DNA of 28,431 nt from Larix sibirica (lineage: Eukaryota > Streptophyta > Pinopsida > Pinales > Pinaceae), in contig NWUY0300033037.1 of NCBI GenBank assembly GCA_004151065.3, forward strand, positions 77,950 through 106,380, given 5' to 3'. The translations under genes and the position numbers were made by a program. Positions within the stretch are counted from its first letter, which is position 1. Each line of letters starts with the position of its first letter. This document shows, in pieces, positions 22,031 through 28,431 of this stretch. The notes beneath the pieces are model-generated. The model was not told where the DNA came from and did not search any database. It saw nothing but the letters and a program-made list of their open reading frames with translations.

Positions 22031-22092
22031 TTGCATGTCGCTTAAGACTAAATTGAGGCTTGACCAAGGTCTACTAAAGGACTTGTGAGTTG

Positions 22093-22369
22093 AATGGTGT
22101 GCTTCTTATAATCCAATATTATCCAAATGGGCATTCAACACATCTATCAATGATGATTTATTTTGTACTACTAGTTAATAGAGCATAAGCTTTCTCTAAT
22201 ACAACTAATTTTCTAGATTTTAGGAAGCAAAGGTGGGAAACCACAAATTTGAAGAGGTCTAAGATTATGATGGAAACATTTGACATAGAAAAAAACTATA
22301 ATATTATACAAAGGTATAACATTATTAGAAAAGAACCAAAAATATTATAACACTAGACACCAAAACCTA
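22093..22369. repeat. Copy 2 of the large repeat, right part
   Basis: Aligns to 12618-12940: TATTATCCAAATGGGC, TTCAACACATCTATCAATGA, TTGTACTA, GCATAAGCTTT, AAAGGTGG and AAATATTATAA occur in both in the same order. Similarity ends after ACCAAAACCTAA, where the LINE starts. Confidence 0.85.
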
Positions 22370-22414
22370 ATCTCTGTCCGAGTGGCTTCAATCACACCCC
22401 TCCCCTCAATAGTT

Positions 22415-23150
22415 TCCCATTGAAATTTTTATCTTGGAATACATGAGGTCTGTGTAAGAAGAGTAAAAGGTGTAATATTTGATCCAAGATCCATCAGGAA
22501 TCACCTTCAATTGTTTTTTTGCAAGAAACCAAATGTTCGGCTGACTCTCTCAGTTCCTTTGCTAAATGTTTTTTGGAAAGGCTATAACGTGATGGCCATT
22601 GATGCCAGTGATTCTATTGGGGGAAGTACTATCCTATGGAATCGTTCTCTTATCCAACTCTTCGATTTATTTTCCACTCCTTTCTCTTTGTCTGCCTCCT
22701 TCTTTATTCCTAGTCCTGAGTCCTCAAGAACAATCATGGATATCTATGGCCTTTCCTCTCCTGCCGCTAAGACCAGCTTATTAGCTTCACTTTCTCACAT
22801 TCAAGAGCTTTCCTATAACCAGTCTTGGATCCTTGGAGGTGACTTCAATGTGATATCTTCCTCTCTAGAAAAGAGAGGAGTAATCACTCGTCTTGATAGG
22901 GAAATCAAATCCTTTGTCCCCCTCATAGCCTCTCTTGATCTGGTCAACATCAAACCCAAAAAAGACACTCACACCTAGAATAATAAAAGAGGTGGATCTA
23001 ATCAAATCTCTTCTATACTTGACATGTTCTTAGTTTCTGTCGGTATGATTAGATCCAATATCACCCTGGATTCTCTTATTCTCCCTAGGGCTGGGTTGGA
23101 TCATTGGCCAATCGGCCTCGAATTTGATGCCATCAACATTCCTTGAAATA
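22415..23150 (+). pseudogene. LINE endonuclease domain (exonuclease-endonuclease-phosphatase fold)
   Basis: This domain nicks target DNA to prime reverse transcription. The reading starts KFLSWNT*GLCKKSKR (a variant of the usual L-S-W-N-x-R-G-L start), then SPSIVFLQETK with the metal-binding Glu. After a frame change at a T-run near 22570 come GYNVMAIDASDSIGGSTILW, FSTPFSLSASFFIPSP and SWILGGDFNVI, with catalytic Asp and Asn at 22838-22849. Stop-interrupted pieces follow: NNKRGGSNQISSILDMFLVS, then AGLDHWPIGLEF with the final Asp-His pair at 23099-23104. All five signature blocks are present, with stops in the first block and one before NNKRGG. The open part is 22511-22978. Confidence 0.85.
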
Positions 23151-23535
23151 AACCCTTCAAGTTTGAGAAATTCTGGTTGGATCATCTCGACTTTATGGAG
23201 ACCCTTTCCAATAGTGGGAAGAAGCTCCTTCATCCTATGGTTGCAAGATGTAGCTACTCCAACATAGGCACAAATAAGTTAAAGGCAGACTTAAAATATG
23301 GAATAAGGAGGTTTCTGGAAACATATTTGAAGCCATGAAACATTTGGAGGGGGAAATGGCCAATATGCAACAGGAGTCCATCTCTCGGCAGTATACAGAT
23401 AGTCTTCTTTATAAGGAACGATAGCTCCAAGATGCCATCAACCAAAGACTTGATTAAGAGGAAAATTTATGGCGACAAAAATCCAGAATAAGATGGCTTA
23501 AAGAAGGGGGGGGCTAGAAATTCTTCCATGACTTA
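23151..23535 (+). pseudogene. Linker between LINE endonuclease and reverse transcriptase
   Basis: The reading KPFKFEKFWLDHLDFMETLS is typical of the segment after plant LINE endonucleases. It continues with shifts to RWLKEGGG*KFFHDLVLQHR (about 23487-23550), the block that precedes the RT (usually W-L-x-x-G-D-x-N-S-K-F-F-H). The Gly-rich run of seven G at about 23507-23513 and the stop that follows replace the D-x-N-S residues. Confidence 0.7.
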
Positions 23536-24900
23536 GTGCTCCAGCATAGAGCTCATAATATCATAGCCTACCTTCAAATAAAGCAGGGAATGAAATTGTC
23601 TAAGCATGATGATATAGCTAGAGAGCTAGTCTCTTTCTATCGCAACCTCCTCTCTGAGGATAATGTTAATCGTGAACAAGTCAGGGACACAATTCTCAAA
23701 AACATTCATGCTCTGGTTTTAGAAGAACATAAAGAAATTATTTTGAGGCAAATCAACCTGTATGAAGTGGAAGAGGCAGTCATGGGCATGCAACCCGGAA
23801 AGAATTTGGGGAATCGTGTAGCGAGATGTTTGGGAAGCTGTTGGGGAATCGTGTTCAAGATTGGAAGCTCTCCCAACCCTGAGCGCAAATTTTCTCACCT
23901 TCATTCCCAAGGAAGACCTTGTGCATCCTGGTAATTTTTGACCTATCTCGATGTGCAATGTTATTTACAAAATTATCACCAAAGTAATTTCCAATAGGCT
24001 TAAGCCCATTTTGCCTCACTTAATTTTGGAAGAACAATCAGGTTATGTGGAAGGGTGCCAAATTTTGGAGGACATCCTAACAGCACATGAAACCATCCAT
24101 ACTCGCAAGTCCACCAAAAGTCCGGTATGCTCATTAAATTAGACCTTTCCAAATCCTTCAAGAAGATTTCATGGTGCTTCGTGGAGCGCACCCTCCTAGC
24201 TTTTGGATTTTCCCCTCAGTGGGTGCATTGGATTATGGCTCTCTCCTCCTTCACCTTTTTCTCCATATTGGTTAATGGCTCCCTGTCCCCTACGTTTTCC
24301 CCCTTTAGGGGCATCCACCAAGGGGGGATTTCTCCCTTTCTTTTCATTCTCATGGTCGAGGGCATAGGCTGGATTTTGAAGGCAATGATAAGAGACAAGA
24401 TTATTTTAGGTCTACACCCTTCCAATGATGACAACATAGCCTCCCATATCTTGTTTGTTAATGATACTTTGATTATGGTGGTTGCTTCCATGTGCGAGGC
24501 ATGACATATTAAATCCATGCTCAACACCTTCTTGGAAGCATCAAGTCTCTCTTTGAACAATGATAAGTATGAACTCTTGTTTTCAACACCCCATTCACCC
24601 TTCAACTCAGAATTTCCAGATTCCTCTTCTTATCTTCTCAACCATAGGTCATAGAGCTTGGTCAAATCTCCTAGCTAAAATGGAACAACGCCTATCAAAT
24701 TGGGCCTTCAGACCCCTCAATATTGCGGGTCATCTAATCCTTCTCAATTCTGTGCTCTGAGGCATGTGTTCCTACCTCTTTTTCATTTTTGATGCTCCAA
24801 AAAAATTCCTCAACAAAATCCACTCCCTCCAAAGAACTTTTTTTGGGGAGGTTCGAAAGAGAAAGGAAAGAAATGGGTTTTGATAGCTTTAGATAAACTT
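23536..24900 (+). pseudogene. LINE reverse transcriptase domain, catalytic motif altered
   Basis: The polymerase copied element RNA at the nicked target. Blocks seen are LSKHDDIARELVSFYRNLLS; MQPGKNLG; LTFIPKEDLVHPGNF*PISM; CNVIYKIITKVISNRLKPIL; EEQSGYVEGCQILEDILTAH; LIKLDLSKSFKKISW (motif A, 24127 region); GSLSPTFSPFRGIHQGGISP and FLFILMVEG (motif B); and SHILFVNDTLIM (motif C, 24445-24480). Motif C reads F-V-N-D where active elements have F-A-D-D, so the first catalytic Asp is Asn (24460-24462). Motif A lost its second Asp (SFKK for AFDK). Breaks occur near 23815 and 24130. After the palm, LLGGLGIRDLETKNKSMLAK (about 24914-24975) is the conserved block after the thumb, past several frame changes around 24600-24810. 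Confidence 0.9.
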
Positions 24901-24975
24901 TGCAAGCCTAAATTGTTGGGAGGCCTTGGCATCAGAGATCTTGAGACTAAAAACAAATCCATGTTGGCTAAGTTG

Positions 24976-25760
24976 TGGTGGAGATTGCTCACCACTCCTA
25001 ATTTTCTCTAGGAAAAGATATGGAAAAGCAAGTATGCAAGCAATATCACCCAACAAGACCTCATTCGCATGCATGATACTATTCTAGGATCCTTACTTTG
25101 GAATGTTGCCTATCAGAATAGAAAGGTGATTCAAGAACACGCATTTTGGGAAATTCAAAATGGCCAAACTACGCTCTTTTGGGATGATGCCTGGAAATAG
25201 CGAGCCAAGATCAACTCCTTCCCTTTTGTGGCCCTTTTCACCATGCTACCATCTCTGCCGATAAATTCTTGGTCTCACATTTTTTGAAGACATACGTGAA
25301 TGATAGGAAATGGAGGTCATGGCAAGAAAGACCTAATTGGCCCATCCCTCTCCAGGACAATCATTGGGAGGAACTCTAGGGAGACCTATGCTTCAAGCAA
25401 ATTGAATACAATGAGGGAGAGGACATCTTGCAATGGGGCAATGAAAGCAGAGGGTCTACAACATCAAAGAGGCTTATTCCATATAAGCCAACCTCAATGC
25501 AGAGCATAGGGATAGTATATGGAAACAGATTTGGACTCAAAATCTTTATCTAAAGGTCTCGATTTTTCTATGGTTGGTGGCCTAGAAAAATATTCTCACA
25601 TGGGATCGCATTATCAAGAGGGGCATCAAAGGGCCATCTATATGTTTGCTTTGTCGCAATGATGTTGAAAATATGGAACATCCCCTCAAATTGTGCCCCT
25701 TCAATCAACATCTCTAGGACCAAGGGGCAAGTATTTTTAAACAAACCAACAGAAATCGAG
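24976..25760 (+). pseudogene. LINE post-RT region with zf-RVT zinc-binding domain
   Basis: The reading LWWRLLTTPNFL*EKIWKSK continues the LINE carboxy region, with NGQTTLFWDDAWK (about 25156-25196) as the next conserved block. The zf-RVT domain follows at about 25449-25720: YNIKEAYS, IWKQIWTQNLYLKVSIFLWL, NILTWDRIIKRGIKGPSICL, LCRNDVENMEHPLKLCPF. The C-x-x-C ... H-x(4)-C zinc ligands are all present. The region has stops at several points. Confidence 0.8.
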
Positions 25761-25839
25761 ATAGTATCAAGGATACCATAGCCAACTAGCATGCTCAAAT
25801 ATGAAGTAATAACAATGTCAACAGGACCCAACATCTTTT

Positions 25840-26570
25840 CTCCGGCTTTCTGCTATGGGAAGTTTGGAATGAAAGGAACAGGAGGATCTTCAGCAACAAC
25901 TGCCTACCAGTAACCCAGATTTGGAAAAAAATTCACTCATATAATCATGAAAGAGTTATGGTGTCTTCCTAGTCCTCAAAGGACTGGAATGGCCAACCTG
26001 AAGACTGCTCTATTCTTATCGCTTGGAGCCTCCACCAAGATTCCAATCAAATCAGAACCCCTTGATCCAACCATCCTCTAGAAATCCCTCTAGTTTGGTC
26101 CCCTCCTAAGGAAGGCTATCTAAAACTCGACTTTGATGGTGCTAGTAGAGGTAATCCGAGACCGGTGGGCTATGGAGGTATTTTTTGGGATCACAATGGT
26201 CAAAGTCTTCACATTTATGCAGGATTTCTAGGAACTGAAAGAAACAACGCAGTTGAATTGTATGTGCTGCTTCGGGGCATCAAGATTTCCAAAAATTAAG
26301 GATATCATCAACTCATTGTGGAAGGAGATTCCAGGCTCATGATTCAAATTCTCATTAGACTTCTTAGTGACTTCTCAATGGGTCCAAAATTAGTAAAATA
26401 ATCCCTAGCTGGAGATTAGCTACCAAATTGGAAACTCTTGCCTCCAATATCCTCAAAGATGTGGCTCTTATCCATCGCCATGTTTGAAGGGACACAAACA
26501 AGCTTGCAGACAGTTATCTTACTAGGGAGTGGACCATCCTCTGGAAATCTGCAACCATGCATGGTCTTCA
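25840..26570 (+). pseudogene. LINE RNase H domain
   Basis: RNase H removes the RNA template from the hybrid. LKLDFDGASRGNPRPVGYGG (about 26119-26180) holds the first catalytic Asp. NNAVELYVLLRGI (about 26245-26285) holds the Glu, VEGDSRLMI (26318-26344) the second Asp, and after a stop, HRHV*RDTNKLADSYLTREW (about 26475-26532) the last Asp. So the D-E-D-D set survives, although stops at about 26297 and near 26390-26490 break the frame. ASRGNP and the ending (NKLAD) are those of plant LINE RNase H, a lineage akin to archaeal-type enzymes. Confidence 0.8.
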
Positions 26571-28030
26571 TGTTCGGTTGCTCAGTTAAAGAATATTGTG
26601 TGAGAATCAATCAACAAGAATCAATTCCCCATGGAGGGTGTGGTAGGTCTCTGGCCATGTGGAGTGATCATGCTTAGCACTCTAGTCAGGTGGAGGGGAA
26701 GACCATGCATTCCTGCATGTGTTATTCCCAAAGTTCTTATAAATTGGTTCTCTCTTCTTGTCATTATGGTTTATTCAATTGGCTCCTACAAATGTTCGAG
26801 GGTTCTATTGTTCGGCATTCAATTCTCAGACACTTCCTTCGTGCAAGCTTTCATGGAAAATTATGCTCGTCCCAGCCACCTCCTTACAGGTGATGGCATT
26901 ATGATGTGGTTTATCATGTGGGAGCACCAGAGTAGGCGCCTTCCCATGCATCATTTGGAAAACCTATTTAGATAGATATTTTCAGGGTCTCGTTGTTTCT
27001 CGTCTGCTCTTTTGTTTTCCCATCTCCTTCAAGGTGAGTGCCTCTCTGTTTGGCACATTGGAGACTCATGTTTTGTGATGGATCATCGTAAGGTAATGCA
27101 GAACAAGACTATGAATGGACCCAGGTGGACCATATGCCTCTGGGTACCAAGGACATTAAGAATGCTAAGGGATTTTTCAAGTAGTAGGTGAAGCAGAGGG
27201 CAAGAGAGCGCACCTCTAGGTTGGAGCATTCTTTGCGAAGCAGAGGAATTCGACCTAATCCAGAGTAGTTGGTTGATGAATTAGTGGGAATGGTGGAAAT
27301 TTTTGTCTCCGCTACGACTTGGGAAACTTGTTACACCCGCAGTGGAAAATTTTGTCTACACTAGGACTCGGGAAACCCGTTACACCCGCACTCTAAGCAT
27401 GTTGTGGAACATGAAGGCTCTGCTCAGTATGGAAATGGATAATTTTTTTGAGGGAAATCTTCAGGATATCTAATAACAATGGTGCTTCCTTGGCAGCTCA
27501 GATGGCTAGTCTGGAAGAGGGTATGAGGTAGTTGGTTCACAATCAGGTGGTGGAAGATGAAGGAATCAATGTTAAATTGAATTCCCTTTCCAAAGAATTA
27601 ATGGGGAAGACCTTCGGTAGAGCTTCGCCTGCTAGCTCTTTGGCTCCACATATGGTTTTTGGCCGATGCCTGAGTGCCTGTCAACTTGATTCTCAACCAC
27701 CTGTCAAAGCCGAGGTTCCAGGTTCCAACCACCCAATCCCTCCCCTCATATTTATCTCTGATGATGAATGGTTTTAGAATTGTTTTCTTTGGTGTTAGGA
27801 TTAGTTGTGTTTTTGGTTCAAACATTATATTTTTTGCTAGCCCAATCATAAACCCCGCCCTGTGGAGGGGATTTTTGATAAACCTTTTCAGACTCTCAGT
27901 TCTAGAGCTCATAGATCTCTTTCATAGACATTTTTAGAGTAGGTCCAAATAGTGCCATATGGACACATAGTGCTTTTCTTTTGTTTCTTCTTAGCTCTGT
28001 ACAATATTTTTAGTTTAAAATAATTTCAAA
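26571..28030 (+). other. 1.4-kb tail after the LINE RNase H, content unidentified
   Basis: Plant LINEs usually end soon after RNase H, but about 1.4 kb follows before the A-run. It has coding-like composition in pieces: 26631-26975; a frame with LGTKDIKNAKGFFK then QRARERTSRLEHSLRSRGIR near 27140-27260; and 27532-27777 (KLNSLSKELMGKTFGRASPA and others). None is recognised. The last part (27930-28030) is T-rich (GTACAATATTTTTAGTTTAAAATAATTTC) as expected of a LINE 3' UTR. It may be a family-specific 3' extension or an older inserted fragment. Confidence 0.4.
27293..27390. repeat. 49-bp tandem duplication within the LINE tail
   Basis: GTGGAAATTTTTGTCTCCGC through TTACACCCGCA (27293-27341) is repeated directly at 27342-27390 with about eight differences. 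The unit length is not a multiple of three, so it would shift any reading frame through it. Confidence 0.85.
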
Positions 28031-28044
28031 CATTACAAAAAAAG

Positions 28045-28260
28045 GTTGTACTAGAGATATAAGCAAAACGTATATGAATAAAGATATATAAAAAATATTA
28101 AATATTTTGAATTTGAATTAAGTTGTACTAAAGATATAAGCAAAAAATATACGAATAAACATTAGAAGTTATATTATATAAATGCTTTTTCATTACTAAT
28201 AACTTAGAATATGTATATCAAGTTTATTAATACTTTGTAATGTATAAATAACATGGGAAA
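28045..28260. repeat. Satellite-like unit B, third (partial) and fourth occurrences
   Basis: TTGTACTAGAGATATAAGCAAAA (28047) and TTGTACTAAAGATATAAGCAAAA (28122) start two tandem units. The first lacks its middle. The second runs on to TTTATTAATACTTTGTAATGTA (about 28221) as at 14288-14440. They close the second large repeat after the LINE. Confidence 0.8.
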
Positions 28261-28431
28261 ACAAAGACTTCCTAAAATCGCTATAAAATCTAGTGATGAC
28301 CACTTGTGGCTCAAGAGAGGTTGGTAAGTTGGTATAAAGACGCCAGGGCTTGGTTGCACTCCGGAGATTGACGAAAATGTGAATTTGCATAATATCTATA
28401 ACATTAAAAATATTATTATTTCTAAGTTTAA
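28261..28431. other. Unassigned right end of the window
   Basis: Similarity to unit B stops. A minus-strand frame (28390-28196) reads IHIFVNLRSATKPWRLYTNL and PTSLEPQVVITRFYSDFRKS. It is not AT-driven in composition and might be the start of another element, but it runs into B-unit sequence and matches nothing I know. Confidence 0.2.

Larger units (their letters stand above)
19508..22092 (-). mobile_element. 2.6-kb insertion in copy 2 carrying a gypsy-type gag remnant
   Basis: Comparison with copy 1, where the sequence is continuous near 12610-12625 (TTTATTGAATGTGTGCTTC), shows that copy 2 is split after TTTGTTG (19507) and resumes at GTTGAATGGTGTGCTTC (22089). A GTTG word is present on both sides and may be a short target duplication. 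The inserted DNA carries a decayed minus-strand gag near its right end. The rest (19508-21500) holds unrecognised sequence, including a minus-strand frame 20310-20492 and an LTR-like T-rich stretch at about 20530-20830. TG...CA ends are not evident, so the element is probably truncated. Confidence 0.6.
22370..28045 (+). mobile_element. Nearly full-length decayed LINE (non-LTR retrotransposon) with RNase H
   Basis: Domains in order on the plus strand are endonuclease, reverse transcriptase, zf-RVT, RNase H and a 1.4-kb tail. The 3' end is taken at the short A-run (ACAAAAAAAGG, about 28033-28043), just before B-unit sequence resumes. The left edge is where similarity of copy 2 to copy 1 stops. 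No first ORF is visible before the endonuclease, so the 5' part is probably missing, as is usual after incomplete reverse transcription. It belongs to the plant L1-like class, whose long second ORF ends in an RNase H. Many stops and frameshifts, and altered catalytic residues, make it inactive. Confidence 0.85.

Noticed and set aside
23706-24605. Minus-strand frames of 60-129 codons under the LINE
   Set aside because: Antisense shadows of the RT domain, which reads correctly on the plus strand.
8893-28280. Terminal inverted repeat between ATTGTCTTTG (8897) and CAAAGAC (28262)
   Set aside because: Only seven bases match and copy 1 lacks the right-hand partner, so it is not above chance.
28196-28390. 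Minus-strand 64-codon frame as a gene
   Set aside because: It runs into satellite-like unit B sequence and has no recognisable domain.

Overview
The window looks like gene-poor nuclear DNA from a land plant, most likely a large, repeat-rich genome such as a gymnosperm. It is AT-rich and has no operons or compact genes. Almost every recognisable protein domain belongs to a decayed retrotransposon of plant type. I cannot name the species. No intact host gene, tRNA, rRNA or CRISPR array was seen. All coding calls are pseudogene remnants read through stops and frameshifts.

Layout. (1) 1-850: the 3' end of a plus-strand Ty3/gypsy element (polypurine tract and LTR start), then a possible minus-strand primer-binding site. 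(2) 1606-1720: a 45-bp tandem repeat. (3) 2385-8480: a composite retroelement block. Two diverged minus-strand LTR copies (about 2385-3087 and 7880-8480) lie either side of a plus-strand decayed gag-protease region. That region carries a capsid, five CCHC-type knuckles, a retropepsin-like domain and then a second capsid-like domain of another type. Single unknown bases at 3094 and 7879 mark probable assembly joins at both sides. (4) About 8888-14430 and 16566-28260: two direct copies of an unidentified repeat of roughly 4 kb. Copy 1 is interrupted by a 1.2-kb insert (13087-14285). Copy 2 is interrupted by a 2.6-kb insert with a minus-strand gypsy-type gag (19508-22092) and by a nearly full-length LINE (about 22370-28045). 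(5) 15170-15470: a minisatellite. 15515-16050, minus strand: a decayed exon-like open stretch that is the best candidate for a host-gene fragment.

The LINE is the best-preserved element. On the plus strand it has, in order, an apurinic-type endonuclease, a reverse transcriptase, a zf-RVT zinc-binding region and an RNase H domain, followed by a 1.4-kb tail of unknown content. Its RT catalytic motif is altered (FVND in place of FADD), so it is inactive as written.

The nesting order can be read from the interruptions. The roughly 4-kb unit was duplicated first, and the LINE and the gag element entered copy 2 afterwards. The two unit copies still align well by eye but share no long open frame, and I could not assign them to a known family.
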